64,000 nucleotides of DNA from Sipunculus nudus (GCA_026874595.1 CM049315.1:20235664-20299663); one strand, 5' to 3'. Counted from the stretch's first letter, positions 1 to 11,850 are shown. The notes: generated from the sequence alone by a model not told the origin. Program-made: numbers and translations.

Positions 1-1358
1 AGAATCATTGCCATTTGTCAAAACTCATAATAAGTAATTTATTGGCCTTCCTAAGCCCGAACGGAGTCTTATGGCTTTATTTATGCTGGTTCATTATTAT
101 GGAATACGTTACCATACGATCTTAGACAAGTAAAGCCCTTATAGCCACTTAGAAGCAAAACAAATCCTCCTTTTTTAAGATCTTAACATTTTACACCTGC
201 GTATATTAGATTTTACTCTTTATTTTCACTTATTGTTCATAATTAGAACCTAAATATTTACAAGGAGAACTAACGGACACATAATGTTCCTTCATTCATA
301 CAAGATTCGCAGTGACTGCAACATAAGATCCTATCTTCGGCATACTTCAAACTCTCATGCTGGCCGAACATGTTTAACATGATTGCAAGGAACATTACAG
401 AGAGCTTCTCGAGGTAGAATAGGGCTGTTTTAGTAATTCAGAGTAGGAGGTGGCATTCAAAGTGGAATCTGAACATTTGTTCTTTTAGCCCGGAGCCCGC
501 AAAGTCTTCGATGGATGAACTTAGGTAAACGTCAAGGACTCAAGGGGCCAAGAGTGTCATAGAAGAGCTAGATGCCAAATTGTTTTATCATAAGTTTCCA
601 TTGATATTGTTATATTGTAGAGTTTTTTCCTAAGTGTCTTTTGGTCATTCAGATTCATTTGTAAGTTGGTTATGTTTGCCCGACTCCATATAACGTGTTT
701 ATTGGGATGGTACGGCGGACGTAAGGGCGGTTTCAAAACACACTAATACATTTTCCTCTGTACCGTAATAGGTCAATGATTTGACGGGGATAAGAACATA
801 AACAGAAAGAGTAATATTTATTTTATCAGGCTCTTCCCTTTTAAACCACCCAAATGAGTAGGTGCAGTAAAACACTTGACTTTTATTTCGAAAATTCCGT
901 GGATTTTCCGGGTTTATGGTGTGCCTTTGAACATCTGAATATTGTTACAAACTTATTCATTCATTACCCTAGAGCTTTAAACCTGTGCTACAGTCAATTT
1001 AACAGAGGTCTGTTATGAGACAGAACTAGCAGAAAAGATTGCATTGGAATTTGTTTTTACGTGTTACCGAGTCTACGTTACATAATATATATCATGTATA
1101 TCTTTTCAAAGAGACTTATGGCCTCGTGATTTTATGCTTTGGAGTGGAGCCAAGTCAAGCCAGTGCTTTCTTAACATCTGTAAACAAATGTATTCATGAT
1201 ACCTATTCAATGTTGCCATCGAAACGAATATTCAAGTCCTTGTAATGACTATCGAGTACACTCAGCCCAAACTTCAGTTTCAGTTTAAGCGACATAAAAA
1301 AATAAAAATTAATTAAACAAACCTCTCGGTATAGGTGACGTTCCACCTTCTTCTCCAG
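1..1358. other. No recognisable gene or repeat
   Basis: AT-rich sequence with frequent stops in all frames. A 68-codon open frame at 1039-1245 has no domain-like composition and no splice context. I see no repeat shared with the rest of the window. Confidence 0.5.
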
Positions 1359-1546
1359 TTTTTATTCTGCTCACTGCGACTACACCATGTGCAGGACAAC
1401 GTTTGGTAGTTGCTGGACGTACAGTTAATGTGCGGGACCGTCAGATGAGCTGCGTTTGGAAAATATTAATGAGCAGTAACCATGCAGATTGGGTATCCCG
1501 ATTTGACTGTTATGACGATTACTGTGAAAGTAATCCCATTTTTTAA
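1359..1546 (+). CDS. Candidate 3'-terminal coding exon, product unknown
   Basis: A pyrimidine-rich tract ending in AG at 1357-1358 is followed by an open frame (first whole codon at 1361) running about 61 codons to TAA at 1544-1546. The translation is rich in Cys and Trp, with short runs such as MSCVWKI and FDCYDDYC that faintly recall the Cys-Trp and Tyr-Asp positions of CUB-type domains. No upstream exon was found, so the rest of the gene would lie left of the window or in unrecognised exons. It may equally be a chance open frame. I cannot name a family with confidence. Confidence 0.25.
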
Positions 1547-1869
1547 TCGTTAAAAAAGTGTTATCTTGAATTTTTCGGCGAAATTAATATTTGAACAGTT
1601 TGTGAATCTAATGCCTGACATTGAAAACGGGTTGGATGATGATGGTAGTATATATATACTTTCAATTGTAAAGCAATAGTGACCATAGATTGGAGGGAGC
1701 ATATTATTCATATTCACAAACGAATATAATTACGTATTTGTAATAATGTAATATTTAAGGAGCATCGAATAGGTCACATTATTAAAGTTATTCTATTAAA
1801 AAAAAAACTAAAAACATACGAGAAAAAAAATCTAATGCTATACATAGCAGTGTTAGAAATGTATAGCGC

Positions 1870-2132
1870 TGTCCACAATACAAAATCACAGAAATTGGGC
1901 ATCCAGTCAGTTTTCTGGAGAGTATTACACACAGAATCAGTTACCTAACGGGGACTGTGTATACAGCCTGTTCCACGAAAGTATGACGTTGCATAACACA
2001 AAACGTCTTGGGAACTGTTTGTCCAGCCAATGTTAGGTCAGTATGGCGTGAAATTACACACTAAGTCACGGGAACTGTATGTCCAGCCAGTATAAGTTTA
2101 GTATGGCGTTAAAAAACACACTGCGTCACGGT
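1870..2132. repeat. Satellite block A, ~60-bp units
   Basis: Diverged direct repeats of about 60 bp. A typical unit contains GGAACTGTGTGTCCAGCCAG, then GTATGACGCTGAATAACACA, then CGTCACGG. About four units are readable. The same unit occurs in three other blocks (3219-3975, 5265-5867, 12265-12765). Confidence 0.75.

Positions 2133-2144
<12 letters not shown>

Positions 2145-2199
<55 letters not shown>
2145..2199. repeat. (TA)n microsatellite
   Basis: Uninterrupted alternating TA tract. It directly abuts the LTR-homologous sequence that begins at 2200. Confidence 0.97.
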
Positions 2200-2200
<1 letters not shown>

Positions 2201-2994
2201 GGAACCTAATATCAACAGATCACGTAGTCGTGACGAGCATAAATTTGGTTATGGAGATAAAACAAAATCAGATTCTGTAACACTAGGCAGCGTGAAATGT
2301 CTAGGGAAATGAATAAAGAAGTCAGTGATTTGTTTATAACAAATAATTATAATTTATTCTTAAAACAATCCTAACATAACAATAAACTAAATCAATACAA
2401 TTACACAGTATAACAACAGAACAACGGCAAATCGATACAAATAAAGTGTACAGTACCTGGAGACCACCACTGTCACAGCGACAACAAGTCCTTTATAACG
2501 TATAACCCAGGTGAACAGTTCACATAAATCTTCTCAGAGAATAACAGTCTAGTTCATTCACAAAATCAATCCGTTGAAATCCCAAAGTGAAGTTTTTATT
2601 ATAATCCCGAAAGTAAACTGGAGACTATATAAGATCCGTCACGAATTTAGAAGAAAATCTATAATTGCCGCACTTATCGGAAAAGGTCCACAACTGACTT
2701 ACATGCTTCTGTGTCCGCTGAAATATTTCTCTCCTCTATCCCTGCTCTAAAAAAACACAGCTTCTTATTTATAACTTCTCACCCCAAGCCGAGAACTTTC
2801 AATTTCTCGAACAATCCAAAGAACCTAACATGATACACAGTACACACGCGTTACAGGAAACTTTTTAGAACAAGAACGCTGTGTCTATGCATGTCAGGGT
2901 TCACACGTGAGCCGGCCCGGCTCGGCCAGGCAAGAAAGCCCCAGACCAGCATGACCGCTGTATATTTGGAATGTGTAATACAGGCTCCAAAAAG

Positions 2995-2997
<3 letters not shown>
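2200..2997 (-). mobile_element. Solo LTR of a Gypsy-type retrotransposon
   Basis: The reverse complement matches the LTRs at 6163-6914 and 48408-49181. Shared landmarks are the AGGTTCCG end, the TTACG/GATCAC segment, the CCTAGACA/CACGCTGCCTAG segment, and the GACTTCTTTATTCAT segment. No internal coding region is attached, so it is a solo LTR. The expected TGTTA/TAACA tips are not visible. At both edges they are replaced by (TA)n tracts (2145-2199 and 2998-3069), suggesting insertion into a TA repeat or TA expansion at the ends. Confidence 0.75.
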
Positions 2998-3067
<70 letters not shown>

Positions 3068-3069
3068 TA
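2998..3069. repeat. (TA)n microsatellite
   Basis: Alternating TA tract at the other edge of the minus-strand solo LTR. Confidence 0.97.
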
Positions 3070-3218
3070 GAAGGTACTGTTACCCTCCGATGTAAAGTGC
3101 TCTATGGCCTACAGAGTAGCCAGAGCGGTATAACTCTGAAGAAAAACAACACTGTAAATTCACTACATCCCAACCCCCCTCCCCACCCACTAAGGAAGAA
3201 AAATTAACGTTTCTAGTT

Positions 3219-3975
3219 ATTATGACGTAAAATAACACACTACGTCACGAAAACTGTATGTCCAGCCAGTATAAGGTCAGTATGACGTTAAATAACACAC
3301 ACCGTCATGGAAACTGTGGGTGTAGGTCAGTGTTGGGCGAGTATGACGTTAAATAACACACCGCCTCACAGGAACTATGTATCAATCCAGTGTTAAGATA
3401 GCATGACGATGAATATTAGATACTTCATGAACACAACTGACCCAGCCATTGTTACGAGAATATGTAGCGGAATAACACACTGCCTAAAGGAAACTCTTTG
3501 ATGGGGGTGTGTGACGTTGAATAATAAACGTTACTGCAACCATCCTGTGTAGAGTGCATGACGCTGAATACCATGCAAAAATGCATGCGGGAACTATATG
3601 TCAAGTATTGTCCAGCAAGTGATAAGAATATGACGTTGAATAACACATGATGTCATGGGAACTGTGTGTCTATGACGCTCAGGCGTGTACGACGCTGAAT
3701 ACAATACAATGGCACACGAATTGTGCCTACAGCCAATCATAGCAGAGCATGACAATTAATAACACACTCCGTTAAGGGAGAGTATGACTTTGATAAACAC
3801 TGAATAAGGGACCCGTGCGTCCGGACTGTGAGGCAGTGTATGACGCAGAACTACATACTACCTCATGGGAACTTAGTGCCAAGCTACTGTTGGTGAGTAT
3901 GGCACACTATGTCACGGCCACGGCTTTCAGACGGTGTCAGAAGAGTATGACCTTGATATCACACTGTCACAGGAG
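3219..3975. repeat. Satellite block B, ~60-bp units
   Basis: About a dozen diverged copies of the unit seen in block A, recognisable by TATGACGTTAAATAACACAC-like and GGAACTGTGTGTCC-like segments. Some units are truncated or carry small insertions. Open frames inside it, such as 3815-4126, are repeat artefacts. Confidence 0.75.
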
Positions 3976-5264
3976 CCATGTCACAGGCCTTGAATTTACC
4001 AATAAAACATGTCTTAATGGCCCCCATATAAGTTTATCAGAATCCGCTAGGTGGCAGCGCGCTCAGAGCGTGAACAGATGTTGGCCCATTTATTGTGAGC
4101 ATGCACCTATGGCCGGCCCTCCGTGAATCGACGTATTTTCAGTAGTCAATTGATAGCACAAGGATTGCCCCATTATGTGATTGGTTTGACAAATGAGCTA
4201 TTCAATTTAATTTTGTGCAAGACTTTCATGTATAACATCGTTCAGCCTTGAGAAAACTTTATGTGAAGGTGACTTTTTTTTGGACACCAAGATGAAAGGT
4301 AAGTATCCTTGCCGTGAACTTCACTTTGGGTGCCGGACAAAAAATCTATTCACGAAGTTGCTAGGTATAATTTCTTGGGTTCATTCAATTATTTGCTAGG
4401 TAAAAGATCGTTGGTGCTCAAACGGCAGAAACCTGGTCCGAACGTTTTAGATAATGAACGATACATCCCGAAGCTCTCTGGAGCCGCCATTTGCTTTGTG
4501 TAAAGGGCTGTTCCAAAATACTGTATTCATCCCATCCTAGGGAGTATTTCAAATGAACGCAGTAATTTTGTCTACCGGTATGTAGAAAATGTTAAATGGA
4601 ATGATGTTCAAATGTTTGTCATATTATTAAGAGGGCATGGGAACCCTACATTAGTACAGAGACGAATAATACTGATCCTGTTGATCTTCGAAGCGTCCCC
4701 GCATGTCCCAAATGATCCAAGACGTATCATATCAAACACATTAATATCACACAACCTTTGAACTGTTTTATGTCTCTTTGATCTCAGGGCTTCAGAAATA
4801 CATGCAATAATTCGTTAGTTTACTCCTGAATTAACCATTATTGTAACCGTCATGTGAGCGATATCGGCGTTGCTCTTATTCGTCGGCTCATTAATATTTA
4901 AGATAAACCATCCCACGATGTCGGTCGGAAACTGCTCGGGCCTGGTTGACGGTAATGGTGGAGAAGACAGGTACACAATGCCCCGCTGAGCTTGATTAAA
5001 GCAAATTATACGCGGCTAGGGACCGTAGCGCGAGTTACTAGTAGTTCTATATCAGACGGGACCATTTGGGTCAATTTCATATTTTCATAATTTCATGCAA
5101 GAAATAAGTTAATGCCATTCCGTCGGTAAGTTTGAAATCGATAATTTACACTGCAGGTCGCTGGAGGTCCTCCGACAGTCGTATCTTACCTTGTGTCTTA
5201 ATATTACCATGGGTAGTATTAGGCTATATAGGGGCCTTTTAGACTTGTTTAAATGGTGATTTCA
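3976..5264. other. No recognisable gene
   Basis: No long coding frame and no repeat matching other parts of the window. A consensus splice donor (AAAG followed by GTAAGTAT) occurs at about 4297 right after an ATG, but it has no partner exon that I can support. Confidence 0.4.
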
Positions 5265-5867
5265 AGGGCCTGTGGCCATGTGTCTGGGCAGTGTTACTGT
5301 ATATGGCGCTGACTCAAGAGATTATGACGTAGAATAACACAATGCCTCACGGAAAGTCGGGAACAATGTTTCAAGCCTGTGTCAAGAGAGTAGGACGCTG
5401 AATACCATACTCCATAATTGGAACTTAGTGTCCGGCCTGTGTTACAATGAATGCCAGTGAATAACACTCTACGCCATCGAAACTGTGTGTCGAGCCAGCG
5501 TTAAAAGAGTTTGGTGCCGAATACCATATTGCGTGAGTGGAACTATGTGTCCGACCAGTAATAGGGGAGTATATGACGCCTAATAACACAGGGACGTATG
5601 ACGCAGAATAAGACCATACGTCATGGGAAGTGTATGTTCAGCCAGTGCTAGGGAGTGAGACAACATTATGGTAACCATGAGTATAGCCTGTGTTAAATTG
5701 TATGGCGTCAAATTGCATAAAAAATCACGGAAGCTGACTGTCCTATCAGTGTTAAGTGCTAGGGAGTGAGACAACATAATGGTAACCATGAGTATAACCT
5801 GTGTTAAATTGTATGGCGTCAAATTGCATAAAAAATCACGGAAGCTGACTGTCCTATCAGTGTTAAG
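5265..5867. repeat. Satellite block C with recent 111-bp duplication
   Basis: More copies of the ~60-bp satellite. At its right end 5646-5756 and 5757-5867 are adjacent 111-bp copies that differ at only about two bases (CATTAT/CATAAT and ATAGCC/ATAACC). This is far closer than the surrounding units, so it marks a recent tandem duplication. Confidence 0.8.
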
Positions 5868-6162
5868 CCCAAGGCAGACTAACGAGGGCGTCCTAAGCGC
5901 ATCAAGCGATTAACACTGAGTAGATGATTAAATGTCATTTTAATTTGACGAAAAGGTAGAACAATGAACAGTTTTACAAACTGCAGGTATGCAACCTGCA
6001 AACATCACTCACAAATATAGTGTCTGAACTGACAGCAAAACAATACGGTTCCAAATCCATTGACTAATGTAATACATCAAATTATTGTTGGATATGAGGA
6101 GTTAAAGTTGAGAAGCAGACCAGAATACAGAGAACCAACAAAAAGTGACTATAGGTGAATTA

Positions 6163-6914
6163 TGTTACAGGTAACTGTTTTATTGTGCGCAGGAGTGTTA
6201 CATGTGTCTGTTGACATTCTGATTCGTGTAGCGCCGGCATATGTCGTTGCTATGGGGACCTCGCTTGTTAAGGGCTGGCTCGCGTGTGGGGTATGAAGCG
6301 TAGAGACACAGCGTTCTTTGTGTTAGATGTTCGGTTCTGTTCATGTGCGTGTGTATTGTTCTTTGAAAATTTTCCATTTCTAGAATTTTCGGGAAGCTAT
6401 AAATTAAGGGCTGTGTTTAGAGCCGGCAGAAAGGAAAATACCAGCGAGCACTAAGAGTGTTACTTTCTCGTCAGTTTTGGGACCGTACCGTTAATTGCAG
6501 TGGTGTCAGATATTTAACGGGCTTTATACAGATTTAATACGGACTGTCTCCAGTTTGCCTTCGGATTATTACTATTTACGTGGATTATTGGTGTTAAAGG
6601 ACCCTTATTGAGCTGTGACAGTGGTGGTATCCAGAAATTAAAGCCTAGGATCCGGACACTCGAGTACTGTACAATTGTATTGTTATACTGTGTCACTGTA
6701 TTGATTTAGTGTATTGTAATGTAAGGATTGTTCTAAGAATAAATTATAATTGTTTGTTAACAAAAAGCCACTGACTTCTTTATTCATCCCCTCTAGACAA
6801 TTCACGCTGCCTAGTGTTGCGGAATCTGATTTTTTTTTATCTCCGTAACAAAATTTGTGCTGATCACAATTACGTTGTTGATAGGTTGATATGTTGTTAT
6901 TAGGTTCTGTAATA
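6163..6914 (+). repeat. 5' LTR
   Basis: Starts TGTTACAGG and ends near GGTTCTGTAATA. It aligns with the solo LTR at 48408-49181, which shows the undamaged tips TGTTA...TAACA. A TATA-like CTATAAATTA lies at 6398-6407 and a polyadenylation signal AATAAA at 6738-6743, consistent with U3, R and U5 regions. Confidence 0.85.
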
Positions 6915-6920
6915 TAAAAT

Positions 6921-6938
6921 TGTGGGCTTGTCCGGGAG
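6921..6938 (+). other. Primer-binding site, tRNA-Pro-like
   Basis: TGTGGGCTTGTCCGGGAG begins six bases after the LTR. It matches the established tRNA-Pro primer site of some retroviruses and Gypsy elements except at two or three positions. Its place just inside the 5' LTR supports the LTR boundary. Confidence 0.65.
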
Positions 6939-7050
6939 GCATAATAGCCTTAGGCCTTGACCTCGATACAATGTTTACAAGATTTATGATTTATCTGTGT
7001 TTTTTTTTTTTTTTTTGGGGGGGGGGGGGGTATTGTTTTTACATCTTAAC

Positions 7051-7357
7051 ATGGCAGACTTCGAACCTGAGGCATTTGTTGAAGATACAGACCCTGATCA
7101 ACTTGAACATTTGACAAAAGATCAGTTGTTGTATTTGGGACAAAACTAGAGGCTAGGTGTGAAAAGAGCTTTGAGAAAGCCTAGTTTCTTGCTAAAATCA
7201 TGCAAGATCTAGTTAGCAAAGGTTTAATTAAAGAGACTGAAGTGGAAACATCAAATAATGACAGCCTTACTATGCAGTTAGAATTTAAAAAGTTAGAAAT
7301 GCAACATTAGCTAGCATTAAAAAAAGTTAGAATTAGAAAAAGAAAAACAAAGAGAAG
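7051..7357 (+). pseudogene. gag 5' part, broken
   Basis: An ATG at 7051 opens an acidic N-terminal frame of 32 codons (MADFEPEAFV...) that ends at TAG 7147-7149. Downstream frames continue with a Lys/Glu-rich coiled-coil-like stretch containing further stops. It is the N-terminus of the Gag whose main domain continues at 10766. A T14G14-like homopolymer junction lies just upstream at 7003-7030. Confidence 0.65.
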
Positions 7358-7453
7358 GTGGGAATTAGAACAAGTGGCCCATGGGCCATGACGCTCAGCT
7401 ATTTTTGGCTGGGTGCTCATGTTTTTTTATTAATGATATTTATTGTCTGTGAG

Positions 7454-8295
7454 TAAGGTTGGGACGATTACCGGTATACGGTATTATAATGATATCTTAC
7501 AGCTACGGTTATCATACCGTCAACTTTCCTATTATCGCGATACCACGATATCAATTTTGTTCACGATTTTGGTTCACAAGCAAGCCCTTGAGGTTCAAAA
7601 TAAATTTATTTCAAAGAATCACATGTATTTTTTTAAACCACATGTATTTGAATCCACGCGTGTGGGTGAAACTGTGTGCTTACAGACTTCGGGATTAGTC
7701 GGAAATGTCCGGAAGTGGCAGGATGAATCAGAGAGGACAAAAGCTTGAGAATTCCAGGAGAAAATAACATTAAATGAAAGAGCAATAAATTCACATTTAT
7801 GCTTTTATTGCATGGAACGAAAATGTCAACATGAAAGTGTCACCACTGAATCGAACATTCCACACGGGTTGCATATTTTGCCATATAAAATTGTTATTGT
7901 ATATTTAGCCATGATTGGTATGACACGCTCTCCGAAAATTCGCCAGGATTCTCCGGCTTTTATGTAGCTATAGGAAACTGATGGAAAGTTCTGACAAGCG
8001 TGATTCGACGATGGGGGCAGGACTTCCCGCGCCTCAAGATTCCACACCTGCAGGACCTTCATGCAACTTACATCACTTAATGTGTCATTCTGTGGTACTG
8101 GCATAATAGGTATAAATGATATTAATACTTAACCCTTATAAAAAGTCAAGACTTTAAAGGTGGTTGTTATAAATATCATTATTGATGGCTTATTAATGCT
8201 ATTATATATGGTTAACATTATCGCAATATCACAGTATATCGCGATAATATTTGAATAATTATCATAATATCAAAAACCATATCGTCCCAACACTA
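7454..8295. mobile_element. hAT-type MITE with 8-bp target duplication
   Basis: It is bounded by TAAGGTTGGGACGAT at the left and the inverse of TAGTGTTGGGACGAT at the right (13 of 15 match). The 8-bp direct repeat TCTGTGAG (7446-7453 and 8296-8303) flanks it. Other copies of the host element (8864, 22440) show TCTGTGAG only once, proving the insertion. An 8-bp duplication with this terminal sequence is typical of the hAT superfamily. No intact transposase is present; an antisense open frame at 7826-8104 is not recognised. Confidence 0.88.
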
Positions 8296-8427
8296 TCTGT
8301 GAGAATAGCCTATGGCTATAGTTGCAGTGTTGAAAATATGGACAGAAAATAAAAATTTCAGGATTCATAGGAGACCTGCCCAGGACCCCCCCTGGATTTC
8401 ACAACTAAGGGTTCCAAGTAAAACTTA

Positions 8428-8432
<5 letters not shown>

Positions 8433-8471
<39 letters not shown>
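8433..8471. repeat. (TA)n microsatellite
   Basis: Alternating TA tract separating the first head copy of the composite element from unrecognised sequence up to 8788. Confidence 0.95.
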
Positions 8472-8475
<4 letters not shown>

Positions 8476-8939
8476 TTGTTAACACAGGTCATATTCCTTT
8501 TTTTAAGTGTACGTATGTATGTGTACAGCCAGTCTGTTACATTCTTAAAAGGACCTGGACGTTCACATCTTAACCGATGTGACAACTGACCATCGCTGTC
8601 TATAATATTTTAACTCCTACTAATATAACAACTGTGGAACGGTCAATCGATCAGGGTATAAAACCATTAGTAAAACCATTAGTGCGACATGCTGAAAACA
8701 CATATTAATGTATTTACTGCTGGAGACTTAAAACTCTATAAATGCTGCTTTATAATTGCTTTTCTTTATTGGTTCCTTGATTCACGAAACAAGTGGCCCA
8801 TGGGCCATGACGCTCAGCTAATTTTGACTTGGTGCTCATGTTTTTTTTATCAATGTTATATATTGTCTGTGAGAATAGCCTATAGCTAAAGTTACAGTGT
8901 TGTAAAAGTGGACAGAAAATAAAAATTTCAGGATTCATA

Positions 8940-10690
8940 GGAGACCTGCCCAGCCCCCCCCCCCCCCCCCCGGATTTCACAATAGAGGGTTCCAAGGCTA
9001 ATGGATACAATTTGTGCCCTGTCTGTCTTGGTGCTCAAAATCATGTTTCTGGTCCATAGCTAGCAGAATATAGGTCACCATGATCCATTTTCAGGTTTCT
9101 AAGGAGAATTGCCTAGGATTTCCTGAATGTCATGTTAGAAGAGTCTAGGGCTAACGGATACAATTTGTGCCATGTCTGTCTGGAAGTGCAAACCCATTTT
9201 TCAGCCCACAGGTCACACAATATAGGTCACCATGACCTAATTTCAGGTTTCAAAGGACACTTGACTAGGACCTCCCTGAATTTTATGTTAAAAGATTCAA
9301 GGTCTAATGGATACAATTTGTGCCCTGTCTGCTTTCTGATATGTGGCAAAATATAGGTCATGGTGACCTAATTTCAGTTTTCCAAGGACACTGGCCAAGG
9401 ACGTATTACATTAGAAGATTCTAGGCCTAACAGATACAATGTGTACCCTGACTAACTGTCTAGGTGCTTATATGACTTTTTTCTAAAGGTTGCAAAATAT
9501 TGGTAATGGTGACCTTATTTCAGTTTTCCACAGACATTTTCCAAGGACGTCTCCGAATATTACATTAGAAGATTATAGGCCTAATAAATAAAATGTGTCC
9601 CTGCCTGACTCTCTGGGTGCCCAAAATCCTGTTTTCAGCCTGTAGGTCACAGAATATAGGTCCCAGTTGCCTAATTTCAGGTTTCTAAGGACATTTGCCT
9701 ATGACCTCCCTTAATGTCATGTTGGAGGATTCTATACCTAATGGATACTATTTGTGCCCCATCTGACTGTCTGGGTGCTCAAAGTCATGCTTTCGGCCAA
9801 TAGGTAACAAAATATAGGTGACCATGACCTAAATTCAGGTTACCAAGGAGATTTTCCTAGAAACTCCAAGGAAAAAGAGTTAGAGGATTCTAGGCCTCAC
9901 AGATACGATTTGTCCCCATCTGACATTCAGGGTGCTCTAAATCATGTTTTCGGCCTGTAGGTCACAAAATATAGGGCAACATGACCTTATTTCAGGTTTC
10001 AAAGGATATTTGCCTAGGACCTCCCATAATATCACGTTGGAGGATTTTAGGCCTCATCGATTCAATTTGTGCTCCATCTGACTGTCTGATGCTAAAAAAC
10101 CTTGTTTTTTGGCCATAAGGTCACAAAATATAGGTCACCATGACCTAATTTCAGGTTTCCAAGGATACTTGCCTTGGAGAATTCTAGGCCTTATTGATTC
10201 AATTTGTGGCCGTCTGACTGTCTGGGTGTTCAAAGTCATGTTTTCGGCCCGTAGGTCAGAAAATAAAGGTCACCATGACCTAATTTCGAGTTTCCTAGGA
10301 GATTTGCCCACGACCTCCCTGGATGTACAGTTAGAAGTTTCTAGACCTCACAGATACGATTTGTCCCCATCTGACATTCAGGGTGCTCATATGGCATCTT
10401 TTCCCTCTAGGTCGCAGAATATAGGTCACAGTGACCTAGATTCAGGTTTCCAAGGACATTTGCCTAGGATCTCCAAAAATGTCAGGTTAGAGGTTTCCAG
10501 GCCTAATGGATACTATTTGTGCCCCGTCTGACTGTCTGGGTGCTCAAAATCATGTTTTAGGCCCGTAGGTCACAAAGTATAGGTTACCATGACCTTATTT
10601 CGGGTTTTCAAGGAGATTTGCCCAGGACCTCCCTGGATGTACAGTTAGAAGTTCCTAGGTCTAACGGTTACGATTTGTGCCCTGATAACG
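8940..10690 (+). repeat. Minisatellite, ~155-bp unit, about 12 copies
   Basis: Each unit carries GATACAATTTGTGCCC, then GGTGCTCAAAATCATGTTTT, TAGGTCACAAAATATAGGTC, ACCTAATTTCAGGTTTCC, then AGGACCTCCCTGAATGTC. The first motif occurs near 9003, 9149, 9310, 9437, 9586, 9747, 9902, 10059, 10196, 10352, 10508 and 10669, a spacing of about 127-161 bp. The array ends in a GGACGGACGG-rich segment and the terminal hairpin. Confidence 0.9.
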
Positions 10691-10765
10691 GACGGACGGC
10701 CGGCCGGACGGACGCCGGACAAAGGGTGATCGCTATAGCTCAAATGACTTACAGTCAGCTGAGCT

Positions 10766-11850
10766 AAAAACAAAGAGAAGAAAGGGAAGAACATGAAAGG
10801 TTAGAAAGAGAAAGACCAGAAAAGGAAAAAGAAATTGAGTTAAAACGACTGGAGTTAGAAAGACTTAAATTAGAACATGGTCTACATGCTACCTCAACTC
10901 ACAGTTTTGATGTTACTAAACACATTAGACTTGTCCCACCTTTTCAAAAAAAAAAGAGGTTGATATATATTTCTTACACTTTGAGAAGGTAGCTGAACAT
11001 TTAAAATGGCCTAAGGAAAATTGGACTATGCTATTACAAAGTGTATTGACTGGCAAGGCCAGAGAAATTTATACAGAGCTTTCAGTAGAAGCCGCTGCTG
11101 ACTATGACCAGGTTAAAAGGTTAATCCTAAAAGGTTCTGAGTTAGTTCCGGGGGCTTACTGCCAGAAATTAAGAAATTGGGAAAAGCGCAAAGACCAGAC
11201 ATATGTAGAATTTGCTCGGACTAAAGAGCAGTTGTTTCATCGTTGATGTAATTCTAAAAATGTAATGAAAGATTACGACAATTTGCGACAGTTTATTTTG
11301 CTTGAAGAATTTAAGCGCTGCATTAACACAGATGTTAAAACTTTTCTTGATGAGAAAAGTCCTGAAACACTTGACATTGCTGCTCAATTGGCTGATGATT
11401 ATTGATGAACACATAATATGTTCTTTACTAGCAGATCAAACCCGTCATTCACAAACGAAAATGTAAATCAGTATGGCCAAAAGAAGTTTAAGGCGCAGTC
11501 ACCCAGTACAAGTAGTCCTAATAGTTCAACAAAGTCCATTGCTACACCTCAGTCCACGTCCACTGTGTCTGAGTCCAACGAAGACCAGTCATTTTGAAAG
11601 AAAAATCTGTAATTACTGCAAAAAAGAAGGTCATCTAATATCTAACTATTGAAAACTTGCAAATAAACCAAAGAGCAAACAAACTGGTTTTGTTTCAAAA
11701 TCTATGCATAGCATAGTAAAAGAGTTAAGATCTTTTCATGTAAATAAGGGGTACAACTCCTTTATTGACTCTAAAAAAGAGGCCAACGTGCCGTCTGACT
11801 CCAAAGAAGAATCCGTAGCTTGCGGGGAAAACCTCATTTGATTCCTGTGA
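10766..11850 (+). pseudogene. gag main part with zinc-knuckle remnant
   Basis: After a charged Glu/Arg/Lys-rich coil, a frame covering about 10905-11245 shows the conserved Gypsy/SCAN-like Gag block: a VPPF start, FEKVAEHLKWP, LLQSVLTGKA and YVEFARTKEQLFHR. A TGA at 11244-11246 sits where related Gags have Trp. The same frame then continues with LRQFIL and FLDEKSPETL to two stops at about 11402-11407. A later Cys-X2-Cys-X4-His-X4 knuckle near 11620-11655 has Tyr in place of the last Cys and is followed by a stop. At least four stops and frame breaks make this non-functional. Confidence 0.8.

Larger units (their letters stand above)
7358..10765 (+). mobile_element. Composite repeat element inserted in gag
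   Basis: The element begins near the palindrome TGGCCCATGGGCCA and the segment ATGACGCTCAGCT. It ends with a hairpin of arms AGCTCA..TGACT and AGTCA..TGAGCT followed by AAAAA. The same start recurs at 8789, 22370 and 50108, and the same end recurs at 52830-52860. A 15-bp direct repeat AAAAACAAAGAGAAG lies at 7343-7357 and 10766-10780; removing one copy plus the element restores a continuous Lys/Glu-rich gag segment. The interior has two head segments (7371-8420 and 8789-8940), a hAT-type MITE, a (TA)n tract and a long ~155-bp array. It has no recognisable transposase, so it is presumably non-autonomous. The class is uncertain: the array fits Helitron-type elements, but the 15-bp duplication does not. 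Confidence 0.65.

Noticed and set aside
2079-3207. Frames with long Tyr-Ile runs
   Set aside because: They are translations of (TA)n; the same applies near 15.1, 29.4, 30.2, 30.8, 35.2 and 56.5 kb.
4285-4303. ATG directly followed by a strong splice donor (GTAAGTAT)
   Set aside because: It would give a first exon of only seven coding bases and no partner exon could be identified.
8940-10690. Regular direct repeats considered as a CRISPR array
   Set aside because: Units are ~155 bp of continuous diverged repeat without unique spacers, in a eukaryotic transposon.
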